Under the pieces are notes generated by a model. That model was not told the origin of the DNA, did no database searches, and was given only the letters and a program-made list of their open reading frames with translations. The position numbers and the translations under genes are program-made. This document shows, in pieces, positions 46,573 to 55,704 of a stretch of 64,000 nt of DNA. Positions within the stretch are counted from its first letter, which is position 1; every line of letters begins with the position of its first letter. The stretch is from Pseudomonas trivialis (GTDB lineage Bacteria > Pseudomonadota > Gammaproteobacteria > Pseudomonadales > Pseudomonadaceae): the NCBI RefSeq assembly GCF_001439805.1, contig NZ_JYLK01000003.1, forward strand, positions 124,001 through 188,000. The letters run 5' to 3'.

Positions 46573-47091
46573 GTGAGCCAATCTCGCTTCAACCATGTCT
46601 TTCTCACCCAACGGGTGATTCTGCTACGCACCTTGCAGCGGATGGTGAATAACCACAGCACCGCCGAGGACCTGTTGCAGGAAACCTACCTGCGCGTCAC
46701 CCGGGCCCTGAGCGAGCGGCCGATCGATCACCTCGAACCCTTCGTCTACCAGACGGCGCGCAACCTGGCGCTGGACCATCTGCGCGCGCGCCGAATTCAG
46801 GCCCGCACGCTGCAGGAAGATGTGCCGCTGGATGTGCTGCAAAGCGTCGCCTCCCCTGTCAGCACCCCCGAGGATGCCACTCAGGCCGAACAACTGCTTG
46901 AGCATTTGAGCGTCAGCCTCGGCCAGTTGAGCGCGCGTCAACAGCGGATCTTCATCCTCAGCCGCCTGCACGGCTGCAGCTATCAGGAGATCGCCGATCA
47001 ACTGAAGGTGTCCTTGAGCACCGTGCAAAAGGAACTGAAGCTGATCATGGCCATCTGTGTAGGTGTGGCCCAGAGGCTGGATCAGCCGTAA
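46573..47091 (+). CDS. ECF sigma-70 factor of a haem/iron uptake system (FecI/HxuI-like)
   Basis: This 172-residue sigma factor has region 2 (TAEDLLQETYLRV, FVYQTARNLALDHLR) and region 4 (RQQRIFILSRLHGCSYQEIA, VQKELKLIM). FecI-type factors are released by a FecR-like regulator when the outer-membrane receptor binds ligand. It starts with GTG at 46573, downstream of a Fur box, and is followed by a FecR gene and a TonB receptor with signalling domain, as in hxuIRA of P. aeruginosa. Confidence 0.92.
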   Translation: MSQSRFNHVFLTQRVILLRTLQRMVNNHSTAEDLLQETYLRVTRALSERPIDHLEPFVYQTARNLALDHLRARRIQARTLQEDVPLDVLQSVASPVSTPEDATQAEQLLEHLSVSLGQLSARQQRIFILSRLHGCSYQEIADQLKVSLSTVQKELKLIMAICVGVAQRLDQP

Positions 47092-47165
47092 GCTGCATCC
47101 GACAGAACTGTCGAACCGGCCTGCAGGAACAATGACTAGAACGTGGCGAAGACCCGAGGCACACC

Positions 47166-48134
47166 GTGACCGACCCGAATAACCTGCGCCCCCATGAGCT
47201 GGCTCATGAGGTGTTGCAAGACGCGGCTATGGACCAGGCGCTCGACTGGCTGATCGCGCTGCAGTGCCCGCAACCCGGGCAGCAGGCGGCGTTCGAGGCC
47301 TGGCTGACCAGCGACCCGGCGCACGCCCACGCCTTCGCCAAGGCCCAGGCGGCCTGGGGCGGCGCGCCGGTGTACAGCGCCGCCGTGGCCCTGGCCGCGC
47401 CGCGCAAACCCGGCGCCTGGCGCCGCATCAAGCCACACTGGAAGCCCCTGGCCACCGCCGCCGTGGTGGTGCTGGGACTGCTGAGTTTCAGCAACCTGCC
47501 CGCGCGCTTGCAGGCGGACCACCTCACCGTGGTGGGTGAGCGCCAGCGCCTGCAACTGGACGACGGCTCCAAAGTGCTGCTCAACACCAACTCGGCGTTC
47601 TCCAGCAGCATCAAGGACCACCAGCGCACTGCGCGCCTGTATCAGGGCGAGGCTTTTTTCGAGGTCATGCCCAGTCGCGGCCTGCCCCTGGAAGTCGATG
47701 CCGGCCCGGTGCGGGCCAGCGTGCGCGACACCGCCTTCGCCGTGCGCTACCTCAACGGCGAAGCGCAGGTGCAGGTGCAGCGCGGCGATGTCGACCTGCG
47801 CAACACCTTCGACGATGCCCGCGTGCGCCTGAGCGCCGGCGAAAGCATCCGCATCGGCCCCAAAGGCTTTGGCCAGTCTGCCAGGCTGGACGCCACCAAA
47901 GACCTGGCCTGGGTACAGGGCCGGCTGGTGTTCGAAAACTGTCCGATGAGCGAAGTGCTCGCCGAGTTGCGCCGTTATTACCCTGGCTGGATCGTCAACA
48001 CCAATGACAAGCTCGCGGGCGTCGCCGTCACCGGCAATTATCGCCTCGACCAGCCGCTGGACGTGGTGCGCTCCCTGGCTCATATCACCTCGGCCAGGCT
48101 CGCGGAATTCCCGGCGCTGGTCATCCTCAACTAA
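47166..48134 (+). CDS. FecR-family anti-sigma regulator (HxuR-like)
   Basis: The 322-residue protein has an N-terminal cytoplasmic anti-sigma domain (about 1-85), a single TM helix (KPLATAAVVVLGLLSFSNLP, about 95-115), then the FecR domain (LDDGSKVLLNTNSAFSS, YQGEAFFEV, RASVRDTAFAVRYLNGEAQV) and a DUF4880-like C-terminal tail. It bridges receptor and sigma factor across the inner membrane. It starts with GTG at 47166, 74 bp after the sigma gene. Confidence 0.92.
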   Translation: MTDPNNLRPHELAHEVLQDAAMDQALDWLIALQCPQPGQQAAFEAWLTSDPAHAHAFAKAQAAWGGAPVYSAAVALAAPRKPGAWRRIKPHWKPLATAAVVVLGLLSFSNLPARLQADHLTVVGERQRLQLDDGSKVLLNTNSAFSSSIKDHQRTARLYQGEAFFEVMPSRGLPLEVDAGPVRASVRDTAFAVRYLNGEAQVQVQRGDVDLRNTFDDARVRLSAGESIRIGPKGFGQSARLDATKDLAWVQGRLVFENCPMSEVLAELRRYYPGWIVNTNDKLAGVAVTGNYRLDQPLDVVRSLAHITSARLAEFPALVILN

Positions 48135-48250
48135 ATGAGAATTATTTTTACTCGATGCTGACCGGCGATACGTCTCGTTATAGCCAATGCAACTGATTCC
48201 TATTTGGAGCAGTGCGCACCTATAAGATTCGTACCTCCGGAGCGTTCACG

Positions 48251-50815
48251 ATGTCCTCTCGTTTCAACCGTCGGTCTTCCTCGCCCGTCCTGTCCCTGCT
48301 GACTGCCGCCCTCCTGATGGCCGCCGCGCCGGTGATGAGCGCTACGGCTGCCGAGCCGACCCCGCGCAGCCATGGCAATTACACGTTCAGAATCGAACAG
48401 CAGCCGCTGGTCTCGGCGCTCAATGCCTTTACCGCCGTGACCGGCTGGCAAGTGGGCCTGCCGGCCGAGCTGGGCCAGGGTGTGTCATCGCCCGGCGTGC
48501 GCGGCGCGCTGCCACCCGAGAAAGCGCTGGATCGGCTGTTGGTGGGGACCAACCTGAGCTACCGCAAACTGGGCAATAACAACATCGTGCTGGAAAGACG
48601 CGCCGGCGGCGGCACCGTCAACCTGCAACAGGTGACCATCAGCGCCACCCGTACCGAGCAGGCGGTGGACAGCGTACCGAGCACCGTCACCGTGCATGAG
48701 CGCCAGGCACTGGACCGCCAGAACGTGAACACCCTTCGCGAACTGGTGCGCTACGAACCCGGCGTATCGGTGGGCGGCGCCGGTACTCGCTCCGGCAATG
48801 CCGGCTATAACATTCGCGGGATCGACGGCGACCGCATCCTCACCCAGGTCGACGGCGTCGAAGTGCCGGACAACTTCTTCAACGGCCCCTACGCCAAGAC
48901 CCGTCGCAACTACGTCGACCCGGAAATCGTCAAGCGCGTGGAAATCCTCCGTGGCCCGGCCTCGGCCTTGTACGGCAGCAGCGCCATCGGCGGCGCCGTC
49001 AGTTATTTCACCCTCGACCCGGACGACATCATCAAGCCGGGCCAGGACGTCGGCGCCCGCCTGAAAACCGGCTACAGCTCCGCCGACGACAGCTGGCTGA
49101 CCTCCGGCACCGTCGCCGGCCGCGTGCAGGACGTCGACGGCCTGCTGCACCTGAGCCAACGCAGCGGTCATGAAACCCAATCCTACGACGGCAACAACGC
49201 CACCGGCCTGGCCCGCACCGGCGCCAACCCGGAGGATGCGCGCACCACCAACGTACTGGCCAAACTGGGCTGGAACTACGGGGACGACAACCGCCTGGGC
49301 CTGACCTACGAAAAGTACAAGGATGATCGCGACGTCAACCTGAAAAACGCGGTGGGTGGCCCGTTCATTGGCGGCCGCGGCTTCAACCTCTACCGCGACC
49401 GGCGCGGCAACGACACCATCACCCGCGAACGTTTCGGCCTGGAAAACACCTTCTCCCTCGAGTCGCCGATAGCCGACCGCATCAAGACCAGCCTCAATTA
49501 CCAGATCGCCAAGACCGACCAGACCACCGCCGAGATCTATCAGTCGGGCCGCCGCGTTCTGCGCACCCGCGACACCCTGTACGAACAAAAGCAGTGGGTA
49601 TTCGACGCCCAACTGGACAAGGCTTTCAGCCTCGGCGACACCGATCACCAGGTGACCTACGGCACCACGCTCAAACAGCAGAAAGTCACCGGTTCGCGCG
49701 AAGGCGGGGCCACGTGTCTGGCGGTTGGCAGTGGCTGCACCGCCATCGGTGCACCGAGCCCGCAAGCCAGCGACAGCGTGAAGAAATCCAGTGACTTCCC
49801 GGACCCGACCATCAACACCTATTCGCTGTTCGCCCAGGACCAGATCACCTGGGACAAATGGACCTTCCTGCCCGCCGTGCGCTACGACTACACCCAGCTC
49901 AAGCCGAAACTGACCCAGGCGTTTCTCAACACCGTAAACCCCACGGGTGCGGATTCGGTCAGCGACAAGAACAAGACCTGGCACCGCGTGACGCCCAAGT
50001 TTGGCCTGACCTACGCCCTCACCGACCAATACACCTGGTTTGGCCAATACGCCGAAGGTTTCCGCACGCCCTCCGCCAAGTCGCTGTACGGCCGCTTTGA
50101 AAACCTGAACCTGGGTTACACCGTCGAACCCAACCCCGACCTCAAGCCGGAAACCAGCAAAGGGATCGAAACCGGGATTCGCGGCGCATTCGACGCAGGC
50201 TCCTTCGAGATCGCGGTGTTCTATAACAAGTACCGCAACTTCATCGACGAAGACAACGCCGTGGTCGGCGGCACCGTGGAGCAGTTCCAGGCCATCAACA
50301 TCAAGCGCGCCACCATCAAGGGCGTCGAAGCCAAGGGCCGCCTCAACCTGGAGGCCTTCGGCGCGCCGCAGGGTCTCTACACCCAGGGCGCGGTGTCCTA
50401 TGCCTACGGTCGTAACGATGAAAACGGTGAACCGCTCAACAGCGTCAACCCGCTCAAGGGCGTGTTTGGCCTGGGCTACGACCAGGACAACTACGGCGGC
50501 CTGCTGAGCTGGACACTGGTGAAAAAGCAGCATCGCGTCGACAGCAGCACCTTCCACGCACCGGACGGCGACACCAGCAGCCCGTTCAAGACACCGGGTT
50601 TCGGCGTCCTCGACCTGAGCGCGTACTACAAAGTCAGCCAGGACGTGACCATCAACGCTGGCCTCTACAACCTCACCGACAAAAAATACTGGAACTGGGA
50701 TGACGTGCGCAGCTACGACAGCGTCGGCGAAGCGGCAGTGACCGGCCCGGCCAACCTCGACCGCCTGACCCAGCCCGGCCGCAACGTCGCGATCAACCTG
50801 ATCTGGGACATCTGA
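48251..50815 (+). CDS. TonB-dependent haem receptor with signalling domain (HxuA-like)
   Basis: The 854-residue protein has a signal peptide to about residue 35, an N-terminal STN domain (YTFRIEQQPLVSALNAFTAV), a TonB-box/plug region (QQVTISATRTE, RVEILRGPASALYGSSAIGG) and a beta barrel ending NLIWDI. The haemoglobin/haem receptor block FRTPSAKSLYGRF ... EPNPDLKP corresponds to the FRAP/NPNL motifs; the histidine between them in HemR-type receptors is not seen. The STN domain shows that it signals to the FecR/ECF pair. ATG at 48251 has CGGAG nine bases upstream; a GTG 13 codons earlier is rejected. Confidence 0.92.
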   Translation: MSSRFNRRSSSPVLSLLTAALLMAAAPVMSATAAEPTPRSHGNYTFRIEQQPLVSALNAFTAVTGWQVGLPAELGQGVSSPGVRGALPPEKALDRLLVGTNLSYRKLGNNNIVLERRAGGGTVNLQQVTISATRTEQAVDSVPSTVTVHERQALDRQNVNTLRELVRYEPGVSVGGAGTRSGNAGYNIRGIDGDRILTQVDGVEVPDNFFNGPYAKTRRNYVDPEIVKRVEILRGPASALYGSSAIGGAVSYFTLDPDDIIKPGQDVGARLKTGYSSADDSWLTSGTVAGRVQDVDGLLHLSQRSGHETQSYDGNNATGLARTGANPEDARTTNVLAKLGWNYGDDNRLGLTYEKYKDDRDVNLKNAVGGPFIGGRGFNLYRDRRGNDTITRERFGLENTFSLESPIADRIKTSLNYQIAKTDQTTAEIYQSGRRVLRTRDTLYEQKQWVFDAQLDKAFSLGDTDHQVTYGTTLKQQKVTGSREGGATCLAVGSGCTAIGAPSPQASDSVKKSSDFPDPTINTYSLFAQDQITWDKWTFLPAVRYDYTQLKPKLTQAFLNTVNPTGADSVSDKNKTWHRVTPKFGLTYALTDQYTWFGQYAEGFRTPSAKSLYGRFENLNLGYTVEPNPDLKPETSKGIETGIRGAFDAGSFEIAVFYNKYRNFIDEDNAVVGGTVEQFQAINIKRATIKGVEAKGRLNLEAFGAPQGLYTQGAVSYAYGRNDENGEPLNSVNPLKGVFGLGYDQDNYGGLLSWTLVKKQHRVDSSTFHAPDGDTSSPFKTPGFGVLDLSAYYKVSQDVTINAGLYNLTDKKYWNWDDVRSYDSVGEAAVTGPANLDRLTQPGRNVAINLIWDI

Positions 50816-50824
50816 CGCCACCAG

Positions 50825-50868
50825 CCTCACCCCGCCGCGATTGTTCAGCGCCGGGGTGAGGATTTTTT
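50825..50868 (+). terminator. Terminator after the receptor gene
   Basis: CCTCACCCCG pairs with CGGGGTGAGG around a 17-base loop, followed by ATTTTTTA. Some read-through to the oxygenase gene is possible because it lies only 85 bp on. Confidence 0.85.
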
Positions 50869-50952
50869 ACTGTGCCGCGTCTTCTTGTTCGTCTAGTTGA
50901 TAACCGCTCTCTACAGGGCAACCAGGCGCTACCCTTCTCAAGGACTTTTTCG

Positions 50953-51561
50953 ATGACCGCTTCCCCTACCGCAGAACGCCCAAGCCTGCGCTCCCAGCGC
51001 CTGAACCAGATCACCCACGCGCCACACGCCCGGCTCGACGCCCTGGTCAAGGCCCACGCCCCCTTCGACACCCAGGCCAACTTCGCCCGTTTCGTAGTGG
51101 CGCAGTACCTGTTTCAGTCGGAACTGGTGGCGCTGTACAACGATGCCGAGCTGATCGACATCATCCCCGACCTTGCCGAACGTTGCCGCGCCGACGCCGC
51201 CCGTCTCGACCTGAGCGACCTCGATACCGAAGTGCCGGCCCCGTTCGAAGGCGCCGTGCAGAACCCGAGCAGGGCCGAAGCCCTGGGCTGGCTGTTTGTG
51301 TCCGAGGGTTCCAAGCTCGGCGCCGCGTTCCTGATCAAGCGCGCCGTGGGCCTTGGCCTGAGCGAAACCTTCGGCGCCCGCCACTTGGGCGAGCCGGCCG
51401 GTGGTCGCGCCGAAGGCTGGAAGCGCTTCACCCGTACCCTCGACGCCCTTGAGTTCAGCGCCGAAGAAGAAGCCGCCGTGGAGAAAGGCGCGATTGACGC
51501 GTTTGTACGCTTCACCGTGCTGCTCGAACAGGCGTACGCTAGCGCCCCCGAACTGGCCTGA
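50953..51561 (+). CDS. hemO: Haem oxygenase (HemO/PigA type)
   Basis: Haem oxygenase opens the haem ring to release iron, CO and biliverdin. The 202-residue protein aligns along its length with P. aeruginosa HemO: SQRLNQITHAPHARLDALVK containing the proximal histidine, FVVAQYLFQSELVALY, GWLFVSEGSKLGAAFLIKRA and FGARHLGEPAGGRAEGWKRF. AGGA lies nine bases before the ATG at 50953. It completes the uptake unit, which would import haem and extract its iron. Confidence 0.95.
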   Translation: MTASPTAERPSLRSQRLNQITHAPHARLDALVKAHAPFDTQANFARFVVAQYLFQSELVALYNDAELIDIIPDLAERCRADAARLDLSDLDTEVPAPFEGAVQNPSRAEALGWLFVSEGSKLGAAFLIKRAVGLGLSETFGARHLGEPAGGRAEGWKRFTRTLDALEFSAEEEAAVEKGAIDAFVRFTVLLEQAYASAPELA

Positions 51562-51572
51562 TACCTGAATTG

Positions 51573-51628
51573 GAATGCGATCAAATGTGAGAGGGGGCTT
51601 GCCCCCTCCCACACTGGGCTCGCATTTC
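51573..51628. repeat. REP palindrome
   Basis: AATGTGAGAGGGGGCTTGCC followed by CCCTCCCACACTGGGCTCGCATT forms a long hairpin between hemO and ybaN; outer AATGCGA / TCGCATT also pairs. Confidence 0.85.
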
Positions 51629-51656
51629 ACATTGATTTTCTGTGATAGCCCTACCT

Positions 51657-52070
51657 ATGACCGGCAAACCCCAGCCCACCTCAAAAATCGCACAGCTCCT
51701 GTTCGGCCTGCTGGCCTACGTCAGCCTGGGCATCGGCCTGGTGGCGATTGTAATCCCGGGGTTGCCCACCACCGAATTCATCCTGCTGGCCGCCTGGGCC
51801 GCCACCAAAAGTTCGCCGCGCCTCAGCGCCTGGCTGGAAAACCACCGCCTGTTCGGGCCCATCCTGTTCAACTGGCGCAACGGCAAAATCATCGCGCGCC
51901 GCGCCAAGGTCAGCGCCACCGTCAGCATGCTGGTGTGCGCCCTCCTGATGCTGGTGATGCTGGATCACGGCTGGCCGATCTACCTGGCAATTGCCGGCAT
52001 GGGCCTGGGCAACCTGTGGATCTGGTCGCGCCCGGAACGGCTCGCAGCCCCTGCCCAACGCGGCATGTAG
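51657..52070 (+). CDS. DUF454/YbaN family inner-membrane protein
   Basis: This 137-residue protein has the YbaN/DUF454 pattern: LFGLLAYVSLGIGLVAIVIP, GLPTTEFILLAAWAATKSSP, RLSAWLENHRLFGPIL and two C-terminal helices (SATVSMLVCALLMLVMLDHG, WPIYLAIAGMGLGNLWIW). Three or four membrane helices are likely. Function is unknown; in some bacteria the gene travels with haem or iron genes, as here. The ATG at 51657 is preferred to a GTG five codons upstream. Confidence 0.88.
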   Translation: MTGKPQPTSKIAQLLFGLLAYVSLGIGLVAIVIPGLPTTEFILLAAWAATKSSPRLSAWLENHRLFGPILFNWRNGKIIARRAKVSATVSMLVCALLMLVMLDHGWPIYLAIAGMGLGNLWIWSRPERLAAPAQRGM

Positions 52071-52152
52071 TCTTTTTCCTACCGCTCATCGCCTCAAGCT
52101 CGCGCAGGCTCACCAGCAACGTGCAGAAACTGCTGCAGGCCAACGCTGCTGA

Positions 52153-52311
52153 ACAAGCCTTGCCGTTGCAGAAAACAGCGAGCAGATCGGTTCGGTGCTG
52201 GAAGTGATCCGCAGCATCGCTGAGCAAACCAACCTGCTGGCCCTGAACGCAGCCATCGAAGCGGCACGCGCCGGCGAAAGCGGGCGGGGTTTTCCGTCAG
52301 CTTATTGGTAG
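52153..52311 (+). pseudogene. Remnant of a methyl-accepting chemotaxis protein
   Basis: A 52-codon stretch open between two stops encodes [20 protein letters not shown] followed by [18 protein letters not shown], the hairpin tip of the MCP signalling domain, which normally continues GRGFAVVADEVR. Here it turns into FPSAYW and a stop (52309-52311). There is no start, membrane domain or remainder of the signalling domain. It adjoins a REP and is probably debris of a deleted or displaced chemoreceptor gene. The remaining part of the 404-bp gap after ybaN holds only this and the REP. Confidence 0.8.
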
Positions 52312-52321
52312 CTGACCCACC

Positions 52322-52356
52322 GCTATCGGGAGCAAGCCCCCTCCCACACTTGGATC
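52322..52356. repeat. Single REP core
   Basis: GCTATCGGGAGCAAGCCCCC followed by TCCCACACTT is one REP copy at the edge of the chemoreceptor remnant. Confidence 0.8.
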
Positions 52357-52474
52357 TCCATTTGTCTGATGGATATCACACTGCTTTTGATCTCAGGCGT
52401 GCGGGCACACCGAGCATTAGCGAGGCGCCGGAACCCCTATCAGCCGTCACCGCAGCAACCGATATGCCCCTCTG

Positions 52475-53038
52475 TCAAACCCCGGACCACCCCTGCACAA
52501 ACGCCGCCACATCCTCCTTGGGCGCACTGCGCGGTGAATTCTGCGGCGTCCCCAAATACAGAAAACCAATCACCTCTTCCCCCTCCACCAGCCCCAACCC
52601 TTTGGCGACATGCGGCGAATACGACAACTCCCCGGTGCGCCACACCGCACCGATCCCCTGCGCATAAGCCGCCAGCAAAATGCCATGGGCCGCACAGGCT
52701 GCTGCCAGCAGCTGTTCGGATTTGGGTACCTTGAAATGCGCCTGCAGGCGAGCAATCACCACCACCACCAACGGCGCACGCAGGGGGCCGTTCCGGGCCT
52801 TGTCGATGGCCGCTTGCGGCGCCTCGGCATCATTGAGCAGCGCCGCTTCGGCCAGCAAGGTGCCCATGTGCTCACGGGCAGCGCCTTCCACCGTGAGGAA
52901 GCGCCACGGCCGCAGTTGCCCGTGGTCAGGCGCGCGCATGGCGGCGGCGAACAGCACATCGCGCTGCTCCTGGGTCGGTGCCGGCTCCAGCAGACGCGGC
53001 ACGGAAACACGGTTGAGCAAAGCGTCGAGAGCCTGCAT
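52475..53038 (-). CDS. Nitroreductase family protein (YdjA-like)
   Basis: The 187-residue protein has the compact nitroreductase fold of YdjA: AAMRAPDHGQLRPWRFLTVE (FMN contacts), LAAACAAHGILLAAYAQGIG and LSYSPHVAKGLGLVEGEEVI. YdjA-type enzymes reduce nitro compounds with NAD(P)H; the physiological substrate is not known. The gene stands alone on the reverse strand, divergent from the di-haem oxidoreductase. Confidence 0.9.
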   Translation of the reverse strand: MQALDALLNRVSVPRLLEPAPTQEQRDVLFAAAMRAPDHGQLRPWRFLTVEGAAREHMGTLLAEAALLNDAEAPQAAIDKARNGPLRAPLVVVVIARLQAHFKVPKSEQLLAAACAAHGILLAAYAQGIGAVWRTGELSYSPHVAKGLGLVEGEEVIGFLYLGTPQNSPRSAPKEDVAAFVQGWSGV

Positions 53039-53098
53039 GGGCCACCTCCAGAAAAAAATGTGGGGTCATTCTAGCGGGAAAGAAACGCGATGCCAGCA

Positions 53099-53121
53099 AA
53101 CGATAATTGCTCTTATTCATT
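53099..53121 (+). promoter_or_regulatory. Candidate Fur box
   Basis: AACGATAATTGCTCTTATTC resembles a Fur box (10 of 19 positions by eye) between the nitroreductase gene and the di-haem oxidoreductase operon, which may be iron-linked. Confidence 0.4.
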
Positions 53122-53178
53122 GCCCCCGGCCCTGTTAGACTTTGCGACCCCTTTTTCGCCATCGCCTCAGGAAACTCG

Positions 53179-54606
53179 ATGTTCCGTTCGCTTTTTCGCC
53201 TGTGCGCAGCATTGATGGCCTTGAGCCTGACCGCCTGCGACGACGCCCCCAGGTTCACCAAGGCAGCGCCTGGCGAAGCGCGGGCCGGCGGCGCAGCGAC
53301 GGTGAACAAGCGGGACCAGAATGCGTTCTCCCTGCCCTCGGCCAACCTGTCGCCCACACGCCGCGTGGACTTCAGCGTCGGCAACAGTTTCTTTCGCAGC
53401 CCCTGGGTAATCGCCCCCTCCACCACCACCGCCCGCGATGGCCTGGGGCCGCTGTTCAACACCAACGCTTGCCAGAACTGCCATATCAAGGACGGGCGCG
53501 GCCACCCGCCGCAGCCCGATGCGCCCAACGCCGTTTCGATGCTGGTGCGCCTGTCCCTACCGGATACGCCGGACTACGCCAGGCTGATCGAACAGACCGG
53601 CGTGGTGCCCGAGCCCGTGTACGGCGGCCAATTGCAGGACATGGCCGTGCCGGGCGTGGTGCCGGAAGGCAAAGTGCGGGTCGACTACACGCCCGTCAAC
53701 GTCACCTTCAAAGACGGCACGGTGGTCGAATTGCGCCAACCTGCGCTGCAGATCACCCAGCTCGGCTATGGGCCGATGCACCCGGACACGCGCTTTTCCG
53801 CACGCATCGCCCCGCCGATGATCGGCCTGGGCCTGCTCGAAGCCATCAGCGAAGCCGATATCCTGCGCAACACCGACCCGAAGACCGCCGGCAGGGACGC
53901 ACTCATCGGCCGCGCCAATCAGGTGTGGGATGACGCCCGGCAAACCACGGTGCTCGGCCGTTTTGGCTGGAAAGCCGGGCAACCGAACCTCAATCAACAG
54001 AATGTTCACGCGTTTTCCGGTGATATGGGCCTCACCACGTCCCTGAGGCCGTTCGATGACTGCACCGACGCTCAAGTCGCCTGCAAACAGGCGCCCAACG
54101 GCAATGGCCCCGAGGGTGAGCCGGAAGTCAGCGACAATATTCTGCGCCTGGTGCTGTTCTATACCCGTAACCTTGCGGTGCCGGCGCGTCGCGGCGTCGA
54201 CACGCCGCAGGTGCTGGCTGGCAAAAACCTGTTCTACCAGGCCGGCTGCCAGGGCTGCCACACGCCGTCGTTCACGACGGCTGCCAATGCCGCCGAGCCC
54301 GAGCTGGCCAATCAGTTGATTCGCCCCTACAGCGACCTGCTGCTGCACGACATGGGCGAAGGCCTGGCCGACCACCGCAGCGAATTCAAGGCCGGTGGCC
54401 GCGACTGGCGCACGCCGCCGTTGTGGGGCATCGGCTTGACGCAGACCGTGAGTGGCCACACCCAGTTTCTGCATGACGGCCGCGCCCGCAACCTGCTTGA
54501 GGCCGTGCTGTGGCACGGCGGCCAGGCACAGCCGGCGCGGCAGCAGGTGCTGTCCTTTGATGCCGAGCAGCGTGCCGCGTTGCTGGCGTTCCTGAATTCT
54601 CTATAA
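53179..54606 (+). CDS. Di-haem oxidoreductase (thiol oxidoreductase-like) lipoprotein
   Basis: The 475-residue protein has a lipoprotein signal (LSLTAC) and two CxxCH haem c motifs: CQNCH near residue 102 and CQGCH near residue 356. It has the DHOR pattern with NACQNCHIKDGRGHPP, GPMHPDTRFSARIAPPMIGL and FLHDGRARNLLEAVLWHGGQ. These proteins are periplasmic electron-transfer enzymes of unclear substrate, found beside imelysin and DUF1513 genes in iron-responsive operons. I chose the ATG at 53179 from the signal peptide; the frame extends 24 codons upstream. Confidence 0.92.
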   Translation: MFRSLFRLCAALMALSLTACDDAPRFTKAAPGEARAGGAATVNKRDQNAFSLPSANLSPTRRVDFSVGNSFFRSPWVIAPSTTTARDGLGPLFNTNACQNCHIKDGRGHPPQPDAPNAVSMLVRLSLPDTPDYARLIEQTGVVPEPVYGGQLQDMAVPGVVPEGKVRVDYTPVNVTFKDGTVVELRQPALQITQLGYGPMHPDTRFSARIAPPMIGLGLLEAISEADILRNTDPKTAGRDALIGRANQVWDDARQTTVLGRFGWKAGQPNLNQQNVHAFSGDMGLTTSLRPFDDCTDAQVACKQAPNGNGPEGEPEVSDNILRLVLFYTRNLAVPARRGVDTPQVLAGKNLFYQAGCQGCHTPSFTTAANAAEPELANQLIRPYSDLLLHDMGEGLADHRSEFKAGGRDWRTPPLWGIGLTQTVSGHTQFLHDGRARNLLEAVLWHGGQAQPARQQVLSFDAEQRAALLAFLNSL

Positions 54607-54637
54607 GCTTTGCCCCAATCCGATAAGGGAGCTCGAC

Positions 54638-55702
54638 ATGTTCCGTCCCAAGTTGTTGTTCACCAGCCTGGCCGCCCTCGCCCTCGGCGCCTGCTCACCG
54701 CAAGACCCGCAAGCCGTGACCTCGGCGGCCATCGCCAAGCAGGTGATCCTGCCGACCTACAGCCGCTGGGTCGACGCCGACCGTCAACTGGCCGTCAGCG
54801 CCCTGGCCTACTGCCAGGGTAAAGAGAGCCTGGACACCGCCCGCGCGGACTTCCTCCATGCACAAAAAGCCTGGGCCGAGCTGCAACCGCTGCTGATCGG
54901 CCCGCTGGCCGAAGGTAATCGCGCGTGGCAGGTACAGTTCTGGCCGGACAAGAAAAACCTGGTAGGCCGCCAGGTCGAACAACTGGTCACCGCACAGCCG
55001 CAGATCGACGGCGCAGCCCTGGCCAAGTCCAGCGTGGTGGTGCAAGGCCTGTCGGCCTACGAATACATCCTGTACGACGCCAAGACCGACATGGCCGACG
55101 CCGCGCAAAAAGCCCGTTACTGCCCACTGCTGATGGCCATCGGCGAGCGTCAGAAAGCCCTGGCCGAAGAGATCCTGGCGAGCTGGAACAGCACCGACGG
55201 CATGCTCGCGCAAATGAGCAAGTTTCCCAACCAGCGCTATGCCGATTCCCACGAGGCCATCGCCGACCTGCTGCGCGTGCAGGTGACCGCACTGGACACC
55301 CTGAAGAAAAAACTCGGCACGCCGATGGGCCGCCAGACCAAGGGCATCCCGCAGCCGTTCCAGGCTGATGCCTGGCGCAGCCAGTCGTCCCTGCAAAGCC
55401 TGGAGGCCAGCCTCGCTGCCGCGCGCACTGTGTGGGTAGGTGTCGACAACAAGGGCCTGCGTGGCCTGTTGCCGGCCGAGCAAAAGCCGTTGGCCGACAA
55501 GATCGACGCCGCCTACGCCGCCTCGCTCAAACTGTTCGCCAGCAACCAGCGCAGCCTCAATGAACTGCTGGCCGATGACGCCGGACGCCAGCAGCTCAAC
55601 GATATCTACGACAGCCTCAACGTCGTCCACCGCCTGCACGAAGGCGAGCTGGCCAAGGCGTTGGGCATTCAGCTTGGCTTCAACGCCAATGACGGTGACT
55701 GA
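54638..55702 (+). CDS. Imelysin (IrpA/ICMP-like) family lipoprotein
   Basis: This 354-residue protein has a lipoprotein signal (ALALGAC) and the imelysin helical bundle with ILPTYSRWVDADRQL, the GxHxxE-like site replaced by GLSAYEYILYD, and repeat-like helices LEASLAAARTVWVGVDNKGL. Imelysins are iron-regulated periplasmic proteins of unknown action; the insulin-cleaving metalloprotease of P. aeruginosa is a member, but its H-x-x-E zinc site is not evident here, so proteolysis is unlikely. It follows the di-haem oxidoreductase by 31 bp. Confidence 0.9.
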   Translation: MFRPKLLFTSLAALALGACSPQDPQAVTSAAIAKQVILPTYSRWVDADRQLAVSALAYCQGKESLDTARADFLHAQKAWAELQPLLIGPLAEGNRAWQVQFWPDKKNLVGRQVEQLVTAQPQIDGAALAKSSVVVQGLSAYEYILYDAKTDMADAAQKARYCPLLMAIGERQKALAEEILASWNSTDGMLAQMSKFPNQRYADSHEAIADLLRVQVTALDTLKKKLGTPMGRQTKGIPQPFQADAWRSQSSLQSLEASLAAARTVWVGVDNKGLRGLLPAEQKPLADKIDAAYAASLKLFASNQRSLNELLADDAGRQQLNDIYDSLNVVHRLHEGELAKALGIQLGFNANDGD

Positions 55703-55704
55703 TC

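Noticed and set aside
48485..50830. 781-codon ORF opposite the TonB receptor
   Set aside because: Same third-position artefact; no domain, start or ribosome binding site.
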